Shown in pieces: positions 20,106-29,800 of a DNA stretch of 64,000 nt. A program made the position numbers and the translations under genes. The notes under the pieces were generated by a model. That model did not search any database. It saw only the letters and a list, made by a program, of their open reading frames with translations, and was not told the DNA's origin. Numbering within the stretch: the first letter of the stretch is position 1; each line of letters starts with the position of its first letter. The stretch spans positions 120,815-184,814 of the forward strand of contig NZ_ML703256.1 of the NCBI RefSeq assembly GCF_008520305.1, read 5' to 3'. The DNA comes from Mesorhizobium sp. SARCC-RB16n. Its GTDB lineage: Bacteria; Pseudomonadota; Alphaproteobacteria; Rhizobiales; Rhizobiaceae.

Positions 20106-21218
20106 ATGCTGCAAAAATCCGTATTGTCGCACGGCCGTTCAACCGACTGCGGGGCTGTGCCTAGGAACGGCGCGCCAAGTGCGGCCGATCACGCCGCGCT
20201 GACCTATGTCAGCGATGCCGAGCCCGGTATCCGCCGGCTGAGGGCAGGCATGGGATTTGCTTACAAGGGACCGGACGGGAAGGCCGTCTCGGATACCGCC
20301 AGGGCGCGCATCGCGGCGATCGTCATTCCGCCTGCCTGGACCGATGTCTGGATTTCGCCCGACCCGAATGGACATATCCAGGCGACCGGGAGGGATCAGC
20401 GGGGGCGCAAGCAGTATCGCTATCATCCACAATGGGCCGAGGAGCGCGACGGCGCCAAATATTCGAGCCTCGTCGCTTTCGCCGAAAGCCTGCCGGACCT
20501 TCGGCGCAGGATCGACAGCGACCTGCGCCGCCACGGCCTGCCGCTCGAACGCGTCGTCGCTGCGGTGGTCTGGCTGCTCGACAACACGATGATCCGCGTC
20601 GGCAATACCGCCTATGCACGCGACAACAAGAGCTTCGGCCTGACGACGTTGCGCGATCGCCATGTCGACATCAAGGGATCGAGCCTGCGCTTCGCGTTCA
20701 AGGGCAAGTCCGGCAAGGAATGGAAACTGAAGCTGGTCGACCGCCGCATCGCCGGGATCGTTCGGGGCGCGCAGGACCTGCCGGGCCAGAAACTGTTCCA
20801 GTATCTCGACGACGACGGCAACAGACGCCCGGTCCGCTCCGACGACGTCAACCGCTACATCCGGGACGCCGTCGGCGACGGGTTCAGTTCGAAGCATTTC
20901 CGTACATGGGGCGGCACCATCCACGCCGCGTCGTTGTTTGCGCAAACGGAACTGCCTGAAAGCCAGACACAGCAAAAGCGGGTGATGAACAACGTCATCG
21001 ACAAGGTGGCCGAACGGCTGGGCAACACGCGCGCGGTTTGCCGCAAATGCTATATCCATCCGCAGGTCTTCGAGGCCTGGTCGCAGGGGCGGTTGCTTGC
21101 CGAAATGGTGGAGGCCAACAAACGCAAGCGGTCCGTCGAAGGCCTCGATGACGAGGAAACGCTGGTGCTGCGGTGGCTGAAGACGCACGAAAGCCGACCC
21201 GCATCAATCGGGCGGTAG
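20106..21218 (+). CDS. DNA topoisomerase IB (poxvirus type)
   Basis: 370 aa, a bacterial homologue of poxvirus topoisomerase IB, which relaxes supercoils by nicking one strand through a 3'-phosphotyrosine. The N-terminal domain contains IPPAWTDVWISPDPNGHIQA and GRKQYRYHPQW. The catalytic domain has MIRVGNTAYA (first Arg), LRDRHVDIKGSSLRFAFKGK (Lys in a hairpin), SSKHFRTWGGT (second Arg) and the nucleophile Tyr316 in RKCYIHP. The ATG at 20106 has GGAG 5 bp upstream; the frame is open to a GTG at 20052 without a good ribosome site. This enzyme type is common as a single accessory gene in rhizobia. Confidence 0.9.
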   Translation: MLQKSVLSHGRSTDCGAVPRNGAPSAADHAALTYVSDAEPGIRRLRAGMGFAYKGPDGKAVSDTARARIAAIVIPPAWTDVWISPDPNGHIQATGRDQRGRKQYRYHPQWAEERDGAKYSSLVAFAESLPDLRRRIDSDLRRHGLPLERVVAAVVWLLDNTMIRVGNTAYARDNKSFGLTTLRDRHVDIKGSSLRFAFKGKSGKEWKLKLVDRRIAGIVRGAQDLPGQKLFQYLDDDGNRRPVRSDDVNRYIRDAVGDGFSSKHFRTWGGTIHAASLFAQTELPESQTQQKRVMNNVIDKVAERLGNTRAVCRKCYIHPQVFEAWSQGRLLAEMVEANKRKRSVEGLDDEETLVLRWLKTHESRPASIGR

Positions 21219-21306
21219 GCAAATCCGTGGGGCACTGATTTTTTTATCGACGTCGTGTCGGGAAGGGCCCTACTGTTTCGTCCTTTGATACAGAAAAGGA
21301 CCACCG

Positions 21307-21681
21307 ATGCTCTACGCTATCCTCTGCTATGCCTCCGAAGATGTCGTCAGCTCCTGGAGCAAGGCGCAGGACGACGAAGTCATGGCCAATCTCCTCAACG
21401 TTCAGGAAAAATATGCCCAAGCCGGCCGGCTCGGCCCGGTGGCGCGGCTTTTGCCGACGACAGCGGCGACGACGCTGCGGAAGGTCAAGGGCGAATCGGT
21501 GGTCATCGACGGGCCGTTCGCCGAGACCAAGGAGCAGTTCCTCGGCTTCTACACGCTCGAATGCGCCGATCTCGACGAGGCCGTCGAATTCGCCCGCGAG
21601 CTCTCCGAGGTCAATCCGAGTGGCGGCTCATATGAGATCAGGCCGGTATCCATTTTCAATCCTGCCAGGGTTCCCGCATGA
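21307..21681 (+). CDS. DGPF-domain (YCII-related) protein, partner of an ECF sigma factor
   Basis: 124 aa in the YCII superfamily with the DGPF-type motif VVIDGPFAETKEQFLGFYTL and a following ECADLDEAVEFA. These small ferredoxin-like alpha/beta proteins are almost always encoded next to ECF42-group sigma factors and are thought to be their regulators or targets. The biochemical role is not known. Its stop overlaps the sigma-factor start by 4 bp (ATGA), indicating translational coupling and fixed stoichiometry. Confidence 0.85.
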   Translation: MLYAILCYASEDVVSSWSKAQDDEVMANLLNVQEKYAQAGRLGPVARLLPTTAATTLRKVKGESVVIDGPFAETKEQFLGFYTLECADLDEAVEFARELSEVNPSGGSYEIRPVSIFNPARVPA

Positions 21682-22952
21682 CCGAACTCGCCTGGATCAG
21701 CGCCGCCATCAGCGCCGCCCGTCCGCAGGCGATGGGCGCGCTGCTGCGCTATTTCCGCGATCTCGATACCGCGGAGGAAGCTTTCCAGGATGCATGTCTC
21801 AGGGCGCTGAAGAACTGGCCGCAGAATGGGCCGCCGCGCGATCCGGCGGCCTGGCTGATCTTTGTCGGCCGCAACAGCGGAATCGACGCGGTGCGCAAGC
21901 GCGCCAAGCAGGCGCCGATGCCGGAGGAAGACCAGATCTCAGATCTGGAAGACGCCGAGAGCGATATCGCCGAGCGGCTCGACGGCGCGCATTACCGCGA
22001 CGACATATTGCGGCTGCTGTTCATCTGCTGTCATCCTGATTTGCCCGCAACGCAGCAGATCGCGGTCGCGCTGCGCATCGTCTCCGGCCTCACCGTCAAG
22101 CAGATCGCGCGTGCCTTCCTGGTCGGCGAGAGCGCCATGGAACAGCGCATCACCCGCGCCAAGGCGCGCATCGCCGATGCCGGCGTGCCGTTCGAGACCC
22201 CGGGCGCGGTCGAGCGCTCCGAACGACTGGCTGCGGTCGCCGCCATGGTCTACCTGATCTTCAACGAGGGGTACTCGACCAACAGCGGCGAGGCGCCGGC
22301 CCGCGCGCCGCTGTGCGAAGAAGCGATCCGGCTAGGGCGACTGCTTCTCAGACTGTTCCAGACCGAGCCCGAGATCATGGGGCTGACGGCATTGCTTCTG
22401 CTGCAGCACGCGCGCGCACCGGCTCGTTTCGACGGCGATGGCGAGATCGTGCTGCTCGAGGACCAGGATCGGAGCCTGTGGAGCCGCAAGATGATCGACG
22501 AAGGGCTGGCGCTGGTCGACAAGGCGCTGCGCCACCGCAAGCCCGGCCCTTACCAGGTGCAGGCGGCGATCGCGGCTCTCCATGCGCGGGCGGGGAAGGC
22601 CGAGGACACCGACTGGGTGGAGATCGACCTGCTCTACGGGCTGCTCGAACAGATGCAGCCGTCGCCGGTGGTCACGCTCAACCGCGCGGTCGCGGTCGCC
22701 AAGGTGCGCGGACCGGAAGCGGCGCTGGCGATGATCGAGCCGCTCGAGCAGAGACTGTCCGGCTATTTCCATTTCTTCGGCCTCAAGGGCGGGCTGTTGA
22801 TGCAACTCGACCGGGGCGAGGAGGCACGTATTGCCTTCGACCGCGCCATTGCGCTCGCCAACACGGCGGCGGAAGCAGCCCATATCCGCATGCATATCGA
22901 CCGTCTGATCAAGGATGGCGCCGTGCGCGCGCCGGCGAAAAAGGCAAACTGA
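21678..22952 (+). CDS. ECF42-type RNA polymerase sigma factor with C-terminal TPR extension
   Basis: 424 aa, much longer than the ~180 aa of an ordinary ECF sigma factor. Sigma region 2 is at about residues 15-80 (LLRYFRDLDTAEEAFQDACL, AWLIFVGRNSGIDAVRKRAK) and region 4 at ~125-170 (LTVKQIARAFLVGESAMEQR). The remaining ~230 residues are helical repeats (LLEQMQPSPVVTLNRAVAVA, LMQLDRGEEARIAFDRAIAL), the TPR-like tail that defines group ECF42. No anti-sigma factor gene is adjacent, as usual for this group; regulation is thought to act through the tail. It is coupled to the DGPF gene. Confidence 0.9.
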   Translation: MTELAWISAAISAARPQAMGALLRYFRDLDTAEEAFQDACLRALKNWPQNGPPRDPAAWLIFVGRNSGIDAVRKRAKQAPMPEEDQISDLEDAESDIAERLDGAHYRDDILRLLFICCHPDLPATQQIAVALRIVSGLTVKQIARAFLVGESAMEQRITRAKARIADAGVPFETPGAVERSERLAAVAAMVYLIFNEGYSTNSGEAPARAPLCEEAIRLGRLLLRLFQTEPEIMGLTALLLLQHARAPARFDGDGEIVLLEDQDRSLWSRKMIDEGLALVDKALRHRKPGPYQVQAAIAALHARAGKAEDTDWVEIDLLYGLLEQMQPSPVVTLNRAVAVAKVRGPEAALAMIEPLEQRLSGYFHFFGLKGGLLMQLDRGEEARIAFDRAIALANTAAEAAHIRMHIDRLIKDGAVRAPAKKAN

Positions 22953-23152
22953 GCGCCCTCTGCACGGTCGGCTCAAGGATCGTCTGGCTCAATCGTGCAG
23001 CTTGGGCTTGGACCATGCCGGGGTGGCGATTTTCCCCTGAAACAGGTAATGGCACGCCATGACAGCCCCTTCCAGCCGCGACGGCGCCTGGAAGGCATGG
23101 CGCAAGGCGTTGACCCCAGCCATACGAGCGGCGGGATCTGAAAGGAACAAAA

Positions 23153-24667
23153 ATGACGATAGCGAAGGAAACGGCCGAGCTTCTGGCGAAACTGGGCGTG
23201 GCCAAGGAGGCGCTTGACGGCGGCGACCTGATCGTGCGCAGCCCGGTGACGGGTGAGCAGATCGCGGCGCTAAAGACGATCTCGCCGGCCGATGCGGCAA
23301 AGACCATCGATGCCGCCCACCAGGCATTCCAGTCCTGGCGGCTGGTGCCGGGTCCCAAGCGCGGCGAACTGGTGCGGCTGCTGGGCGAGGAACTGCGTGC
23401 GCACAAGGCCGAGCTTGGCCGGCTGGTGTCGATCGAGGTCGGCAAGATCCCCTCCGAAGGGCTCGGCGAAGTGCAGGAGATGATCGACATCTGCGATTTC
23501 GCCGTCGGTCTGTCCCGGCAATTGTACGGTCTGACCATTGCTACCGAGCGTCCCGGCCACCGTATGATGGAAACCTGGCATCCGCTGGGCGTCGTCGGTG
23601 TCATCTCGGCTTTCAACTTCCCGGTAGCGGTGTGGTCGTGGAACGCGGCGCTTGCGCTGGTCTGCGGCGATGCCGTGGTATGGAAACCTTCCGAGAAGAC
23701 GCCGCTGACGGCGCTTGCCTGCGAGGCGATCTTCAAGCGTGCCGTCAAGCGCTTCGGCGCCGACGCACCGCAAGGCCTGGCACCGGTGCTGATCGGCGAC
23801 CGCGCGGTCGGCGAAATCCTGGTCGACCATCCCAAGGTGCCGCTGGTTTCGGCCACCGGCTCGACCCGCATGGGCCGGGATGTCGGTCCGCGCCTGGCCA
23901 AGCGTTTTGCACGCGCGGTGCTGGAACTGGGCGGCAACAATGCCGGCATCGTGTGCCCGACGGCCGATCTCGACATGGCGCTGCGCGCCATCGCCTTCGG
24001 CGCCATGGGCACCGCCGGCCAGCGCTGCACGACGCTGCGCCGCCTGTTCGTCCATGACAGCGTCTACGACGCCCTGGTGCCGCGGCTGAAGAAGGCCTAT
24101 CAGAGCGTCTCGGTCGGCAATCCGCTGGAGACCTCGTCGCTGGTCGGACCGCTGATCGACAAGGCCGCGTTCGACGCCATGCAGAAGGCCCTGAGCGAAG
24201 CCACCGCCCATGGCGGCAAGGTGACCGGCGGGACGCGGGTCGAGAATGGCCATCCGGATGCCTATTATGTGCATCCGGCGCTGGTCGAAATGCCGAAGCA
24301 GGTTGCGCCGGTGACGGAAGAGACCTTCGCGCCGATCCTCTACGTGATGAAGTATTCCGATTTCGACGCCGTGCTCGACGAGCACAATGCGGTCGGCGCC
24401 GGCCTGTCGTCGTCGATCTTCACCCGTGACCTCCAGGAATCCGAGCGTTTTCTCGGCGTCGACGGCTCGGATTGCGGCATCGCCAACGTCAACATCGGCA
24501 CGTCGGGGGCCGAGATCGGCGGCGCTTTTGGCGGTGAAAAGGAAACCGGCGGCGGCCGCGAGAGCGGCTCCGATGCCTGGAAGGCCTATATGCGCCGCGC
24601 CACCAATACGGTGAACTATTCCAAGGCGCTGCCACTGGCCCAGGGCGTCTCGTTCGACATCGATTGA
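23153..24667 (+). CDS. amaB: Family-7 aldehyde dehydrogenase (L-aminoadipate semialdehyde / piperideine-6-carboxylate dehydrogenase)
   Basis: NAD-dependent aldehyde dehydrogenase of 504 aa. It belongs to the antiquitin/ALDH7 family, which oxidises 2-aminoadipate 6-semialdehyde (in equilibrium with piperideine-6-carboxylate) to 2-aminoadipate in lysine degradation. Evidence is the catalytic Cys292 (GQRCTTLRR), general base Glu258 (ELGGNNAGI), AFNFPVAVWSWNAALAL, and the family-specific C-terminal motif GTSGAEIGGAFGGEKETGGG. The latter contacts the aminoadipate end of the substrate. The start ATG follows GAAAGGAAC. With gcdH at 11 kb it supports a lysine-to-glutaryl-CoA route, although the joining enzymes are not in the window. 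Hairpins follow its stop. Confidence 0.88.
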   Translation: MTIAKETAELLAKLGVAKEALDGGDLIVRSPVTGEQIAALKTISPADAAKTIDAAHQAFQSWRLVPGPKRGELVRLLGEELRAHKAELGRLVSIEVGKIPSEGLGEVQEMIDICDFAVGLSRQLYGLTIATERPGHRMMETWHPLGVVGVISAFNFPVAVWSWNAALALVCGDAVVWKPSEKTPLTALACEAIFKRAVKRFGADAPQGLAPVLIGDRAVGEILVDHPKVPLVSATGSTRMGRDVGPRLAKRFARAVLELGGNNAGIVCPTADLDMALRAIAFGAMGTAGQRCTTLRRLFVHDSVYDALVPRLKKAYQSVSVGNPLETSSLVGPLIDKAAFDAMQKALSEATAHGGKVTGGTRVENGHPDAYYVHPALVEMPKQVAPVTEETFAPILYVMKYSDFDAVLDEHNAVGAGLSSSIFTRDLQESERFLGVDGSDCGIANVNIGTSGAEIGGAFGGEKETGGGRESGSDAWKAYMRRATNTVNYSKALPLAQGVSFDID

Positions 24668-24685
24668 GAACGCCACCCGCAGTCA

Positions 24686-24718
24686 GTGTCGATCAAGCTC
24701 GCGAGCATCAATCGACAC
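24686..24718. repeat. Inverted repeat with an inner palindrome
   Basis: An 8-bp inverted repeat (GTGTCGAT / ATCGACAC) flanks a 10-bp perfect palindrome, GCTCGCGAGC. It lies 19 bp after the aldehyde dehydrogenase stop. It may act as a hairpin that protects or ends the transcript, or as a protein-binding site; there is no T-tract. Confidence 0.5.
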
Positions 24719-24744
24719 AGGTGGAGGGTCTACACGCGGCTGTA

Positions 24745-24787
24745 ACGCTGGACAGCTTCTGACGCCTGTCCAGCGTCGGCTTTTCGT
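24745..24787 (+). terminator. Candidate terminator after the aldehyde dehydrogenase
   Basis: A perfect 11-bp stem (ACGCTGGACAG / CTGTCCAGCGT) with a 10-nt loop is followed by CGGCTTTT. The T-run is short, so termination is probable but not certain. It lies between convergent genes. Confidence 0.6.
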
Positions 24788-24903
24788 AACGTTTTTTCAT
24801 GCAGGTTCCTCTCCGATCATTGCGCCGCTTATGGAGGCGATTGGAGTGCTACCGGGCATGGCGGGATTCGTGTATCCCCCGCATAGGCGCTCAACGGCGC
24901 TGC

Positions 24904-25818
24904 TCAGCCGTCGCCTTGCGATGGAGGAAAACAGGCCTTGAAGGCGGTGTCGACGACGGCCAGCTTTGCGGCCTGGACGGTCATGTATTCCTCGTAGAAC
25001 CCGTGCGACACCCACATTACCGAATGGCCGCGCTGACCAAGCCAGCCAATGCTGCCGAGTTCCTCCGCCGTGCGCAGCTTGCGGCTGAGGTGGGTCCGCG
25101 ACAGCTTGAGCCATTTGGCGAAGTCGCCGATCGAAACCACGCTGGTTGGAATCCGCTCCAGGCCGGCGTGGTCGGGGTCGATGCCCGACATCAGCCAGTC
25201 CATGACGATGCCGCCATTGTTGAGCCAGATGAACAGGGAGAAGGTCTGGTTGGGTTCGCGCACCGGCTTCGACGCAAGCAGGCCGTCAGCCACCAGGGGC
25301 TGCAGCGTGGCAAGCATCTCGGGCCGCTCCAGGAATCTGGCCAGCCGGTCGCCGCCATCGATGTGGTCGAGCGTGCGCAGGTGAGCTGTCACCCAGCCGG
25401 TGAATCGCTCAATGGTGGCCGCAGTCGGCTGCAGGGGATGCGTGCGGCCGTCTCCGCCCGCCACATACTCGGCGATGTTGTAATGCAGCATCTCCTTGAT
25501 GAAGGCGTCCGCCGTGTTGCGGCTGGCCACCGCGTTCTTGTGCACGACCTCGATGAAACGCGATACCGTCAGTTCCTTGCGGCGATCGTTCGGGTCGCGC
25601 CTGAAGTGCATGGCAAGGCCGACATGGCCCAGTAGCCAGCGCTGCTGCGTGGCAAAGATGGAAGCCAGCCGCGGGCTTTCCTCATAGATACGGATCAGGG
25701 ACTGCGACTGTTCCTGAACGTAGCGGTGCAAGGCCGGATGGCCGGCTATGTCTTCCAGATTCAGCGCTGATCTCCTGATGCTTTGAATCAACTCGGATGG
25801 GGAGTTTGCGTTCCTCAT
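24904..25818 (-). CDS. Unrecognised protein with C-terminal helix-turn-helix
   Basis: 304 aa from the ATG at 25818; the frame runs on upstream to 26112, but that extension has no family features and low-quality composition, so it is rejected. I do not recognise the family. The N-terminal ~190 residues are mostly helical (LVADGLLASKPVREPNQTFS is in the middle). Residues ~235-275 read IGDFAKWLKLSRTHLSRKLR followed by a wing-like GSIGWLGQRGHSVMWVS, a plausible winged HTH. No signal peptide or membrane helix is seen. It is probably a transcription regulator. It is convergent with the aldehyde dehydrogenase gene. Confidence 0.7.
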   Translation of the reverse strand: MRNANSPSELIQSIRRSALNLEDIAGHPALHRYVQEQSQSLIRIYEESPRLASIFATQQRWLLGHVGLAMHFRRDPNDRRKELTVSRFIEVVHKNAVASRNTADAFIKEMLHYNIAEYVAGGDGRTHPLQPTAATIERFTGWVTAHLRTLDHIDGGDRLARFLERPEMLATLQPLVADGLLASKPVREPNQTFSLFIWLNNGGIVMDWLMSGIDPDHAGLERIPTSVVSIGDFAKWLKLSRTHLSRKLRTAEELGSIGWLGQRGHSVMWVSHGFYEEYMTVQAAKLAVVDTAFKACFPPSQGDG

Positions 25819-26289
25819 TTTCCAGTCTTCAACACGTGTGTCCAGACGTACCAATTGCGGAGTACAGGGCCAGCCGGGGCCCCGATCCACGGCGACGGTT
25901 ACATGCGCATTTCGCCAACTGCTTGCTATGGCTTGGAAACCGCTCCCAACAAAAATGCCGATGGCCTGCCTGTTCCTGGCAGGCCGTCGGCGCGTGGATG
26001 GTTCGGTCTGCTCGCCGCTTCGATACGGCTTTGACCTTCCACCGGTGCCTTCGCTCAAACCGCACCGGCCAGCCGGCCTCTGGGGAAATACAAGCGCTGA
26101 TCGAGAATCCACGCCTTGGCGGTCCCGCTGTTTGCCGAGGGGTTGGAGAAACCGCGTCCATCTGCGCCATCGCTTCGGTGCATCAGACTCCCGGCTTGCT
26201 CGAACCCGTCACGTCAGCGAGGCTCGAATTTGGAAATGCCGGCGCCCGGGACACTGTCCGAGGCGCCGGGCGATCATTGTCGGCCCGTA
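25819..26289. other. Gene-poor stretch
   Basis: About 470 bp between two minus-strand genes. Open frames exist on both strands but none has a ribosome site or recognisable protein features. The right end holds a hairpin that probably ends the gene at 26290. The left end must contain the promoter of the HTH gene. Confidence 0.5.
26239..26269 (-). terminator. Candidate terminator of the small secreted protein gene
   Basis: An 8-bp perfect inverted repeat (CCGGCGCC / GGCGCCGG) encloses a further short CGG/CCG stem. It lies 20 bp downstream of the minus-strand stop at 26290 and is followed on that strand by a CATTTCC stretch. Confidence 0.4.
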
Positions 26290-26661
26290 TCAGCCATTTG
26301 GGTAATAGCCGCCGTCGGAACCGTCGCCCATATAGATACCGCCGCCCGAATCGTCCCGCAATTGTTGATCCAGGTTCTGGATCTGGCCGAGCAGACCCCG
26401 GTATGTGCCGCCCGTGGCCGAGCGACGGATGTTGTCGGCCTGCATCATCAGATCGTGCTCCTGCTCAGGTGTGATCGCCTTTGCATCCATTGCCTCGACA
26501 ATCCCCTGTTTCACGCCTTGCAACTGGTCCAGGACAGCTCTTGCTTCGACGGACATGCCGCCTGGTTCGACCCTGTGGCGGTGCACCGCGTAAGCGCTGG
26601 ATAGTGGCACCGCCGCCAGAAGCGATGCGATCGCTATGATCTTCGGTGAGAAATTGCGCAT
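26290..26661 (-). CDS. Small secreted protein of unknown function
   Basis: 123 aa from the ATG at 26661, which has GGGAGG 7 bp upstream; a TTG 18 bp earlier lies before that ribosome site and is rejected. Residues 1-25 form a signal peptide (IIAIASLLAAVPLSSAYA), so the protein is exported. The mature part is amphipathic helix-rich (EARAVLDQLQGVKQGIVEAM; TPEQEHDLMMQADNI) and ends in a Gly/Asp/Tyr-rich tail (GGGIYMGDGSDGGYYPNG). No cysteines. Not recognised. It is downstream of the efflux operon on the same strand, with a 195-bp gap, so it may have its own promoter. Confidence 0.65.
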   Translation of the reverse strand: MRNFSPKIIAIASLLAAVPLSSAYAVHRHRVEPGGMSVEARAVLDQLQGVKQGIVEAMDAKAITPEQEHDLMMQADNIRRSATGGTYRGLLGQIQNLDQQLRDDSGGGIYMGDGSDGGYYPNG

Positions 26662-26856
26662 GGCTGCGCCTCCCTTCAACGGGAAAAGCGGTATGGCTAT
26701 CGCTTTCCGAGCGCGGACAATCTGTTCCGGTCGCGTCGCGATGATCCTGTCATCGCCGGCGGTTCGTGGCCCGCAGTATCGATATAGGGATGTTCCGGGT
26801 TCTGGAATGGCGTGGAACGGAAAGTTGACATGTTGTGATCGGCGGAGAGAGCCGTC

Positions 26857-29800
26857 TCATTCCCCCGGCTGCAAATCTGGCCGCCAGGGCTGCGGCGCCC
26901 GCGAACGCAGTTGCTGACACCAGCGGCCGAAGCGGTCAACATAGATGTAGATGACCGGCGTCGTGTAGAGGGTCAGGACCTGGCTCAGGATCAGGCCGCC
27001 GACGATGGCGATGCCGAGCGGCTGACGCAGTTCGGAGCCTTCGCCAATGCCGATGGCCAACGGCACGGCGCCGAAGAGGGCGGCCATGGTCGTCATCATG
27101 ATCGGGCGGAAGCGGAGCAGGCACGCCTGGTAGATGGCGTCATGCGCCGATTTGTTGTCGTTGCGCTCCGCGGCCAGCGCGAAGTCGATCATCATGATCG
27201 CGTTCTTCTTGACGATGCCGATCAGGAGGATGATGCCGATCAGCGCCATGATGCTGAACTCGATGTTGAAGAGGGTCAAAGCCAGCAAGGCGCCGACACC
27301 GGCCGACGGCAAGGTCGAGAGGATGGTCAGCGGATGCGCGTAGCTTTCGTAGAGAATGCCCAGCACGACGTAGACGGCAATCAGCGCCGCCAGGATCAGC
27401 AGGGGCTGATCGGAGAGCGAGTCCTGGAACACGCGCGCGGTGCCTTGGAAACTGCCATGGATGGTGGCCGGCATGCCGATGCGGTCTGCCGCCGCGTTGA
27501 TGGCCGCGACGCCTTCGCTGAGCGCGACGCCCGGCGCCAGATTGAACGACAGCGTGGTGGCGACGAACAGGCCCTGGTGGTTGACCGAAAGCGGCGTGCT
27601 GCCGGGGCCGTAATGCGCGATGGCGGATAGCGGCACCATGGACTCTGTTCCGGTGCTGACCGCCGAACCGGTCGAGGCCGCGGTCCTGCCGGTGCTGGTG
27701 ATGGAATTGTTGGCCTGGTTGCGTGCCGCGTCGGCGGCGACCGATTGGGCAGTGGTGGAACGGCCTGACGCAACGAATGTGCCGGCCACCGCGTTGCTCG
27801 ACTGTGATCCACCGACCGAGCCGCCCGATGTGCTGACATAGACCTTTTTCAACGCGTCCGGGTTCTGCCAGTATTGCGGCGCCACCACCATGATCACGTG
27901 GTACTGATTGCGCTGGACATAGATGGTGGACACTTGGCGCTGGCCGAAGGCGTCATAGAGCGTGTTGTCGATCTGACTGGCGGTGATGCCGAGCCGCGTT
28001 GCCGTTTCGCGGTCGATGGCGATGTCGGCTTCCAGACCCTTGTTCTGCTGGTCGCTGTTGACATCGGTGAGCTTGGGCTCCTTCTGCAGCGCGGCCGCGA
28101 GCTTCGGCGCCCACTCCGCCAGCTCCTCGAAACTGTCGCCTTGCAACGTGTACTGGTACTGCGCGTTCGACTGGCGGCCGCCGACGCGGATGTCCTGCAC
28201 CGCCTGCAGGAAGAGCGTGGCGCCGGGCACCACCGCCAGTTGGCGCCGCAGCCTGCCGATGACCTGGTCGGCGGAGATCTTGCGCTCGGCCAGCGGCTTC
28301 AGCGACACGAACATGAAGCCGGAATTGGTCTGGCCGCCGCCGGTGAAGCCGACGGCGGTCTCGACAGCGGGATCCTTGCTGACGATGGCGGCGTACTGGC
28401 TGAGCTTCTGCGACATCGACTGGAAGGAGGTTGCCTGGTCGGCCTGGATCGAGCCGGTCAGCCGTCCGGTATCCTGCTGCGGGAAGAAGCCCTTCGGGAT
28501 GGTGACATAGAGATAGCCGTTGAGGCAGAGCGTTGCCGCAAGCACGGCCATGATGAGCAGCGGATGATCGAGTGCCCAGGACAGCGATCGGCGGTAGAAG
28601 CCCAGCATGGCCTCGAAGATCCGCTCGCTGATGCGGTAGAGCCGGCCGTGTTCGCGCTCGCCTTCGCTGCGCAGCAGGATCGAACACATCATCGGCGTGG
28701 TGGTCAGCGATATGGCGAGCGAGACAAGGATCGCGGCCGAGAGCGTGACGGCGAATTCGCGGAACAGCCGGCCGACGATGCCGCCCATCAGCAGGATGGG
28801 GATGAAGACGGCGATCAGCGAAAGGCTCATCGACAGCACGGTGAAGCCGACCTCCTGGGAGCCCTTGATGGCCGCCTCCAGGCGGCCCATGCCGGAAGCG
28901 GTATGGCGGGAGATGTTTTCGAGCACGACGATGGCGTCGTCGACGACGAAGCCCGTGGCCACCGTCATTGCCATCAGCGACAGATTGTCGATGCTGAAGC
29001 CGAGCAGATACATGGCGCCCAGCGTGCCGACCAACGACACGGGTACGGCCACGATCGGCACCAGCGCCGAGCGCACGTCGCGCAGGAAAGCGAAGACGAC
29101 AAGGATCACCAGGCCGATGGCGATCATCAGCGTCTGCGCGACTTCGCTCAGTGAGGCGCGGATGGTGGTCGAGCGGTCGACTGCCAGCGATAGGTCGATG
29201 GCCGGCGAGATCGATGCCCGAAGCGTCGGCAGCAGGGCCTTCACGCGGTCCACCGTCGCGATGATGTTGGCATTGGGCGACCGGTTGAGGATGATGAGTA
29301 CGCCCGGCTTGCCGTTGGCGAGCCCCGCATTGCGGATGTTCTCGACGGAGTCATTGACCTCGCCGACGTCGGATAACCGCACAGGCGCACCGTTGCGGTA
29401 GGCAACGATCAGCGAGCGATAGGCATCCGCCTGGTTGGCCTGGTCGTTGGCATAGATCTGGTAGCGCTGCTGGCCGACATCGATTGCGCCCTTGGGGCTG
29501 TGGGCGTTGGCCGAGGCAAGTGCCGCGCGCACATCTTCCAGCCCGATGCCGTAATTGTAGAGCACCTGCGGGTTGAGTTCGACGCGCACCGCCGGCAGTG
29601 AGGAGCCGCCCACCGACACTTCGCCGATGCCGTCGACCTGCGAAAGCTTTTGCGCCAGCACCGTGCTGGCGGCATCGAAGAGCTGGCCCTTGGACAGGGT
29701 GTCCGATGTCAGCGACAGGATGAGGATCGGAGCGTCGGCGGGATTGACCTTGCGATAGGTCGGATTGGAGCGCAGGCTGGAGGGGAGGTCGGCGCGCGCG

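Noticed and set aside
25819-26112. N-terminal extension of the HTH protein
   Set aside because: The extra 98 residues are Arg/Pro/Gly-rich with no folded-domain pattern, and a plausible start with a TGGAA site exists at 25818.
27874-29154. 426-codon open frame on the plus strand
   Set aside because: Opposite the mdtC gene; composition dominated by Asp/His/Arg/Gly, typical of an antisense shadow.
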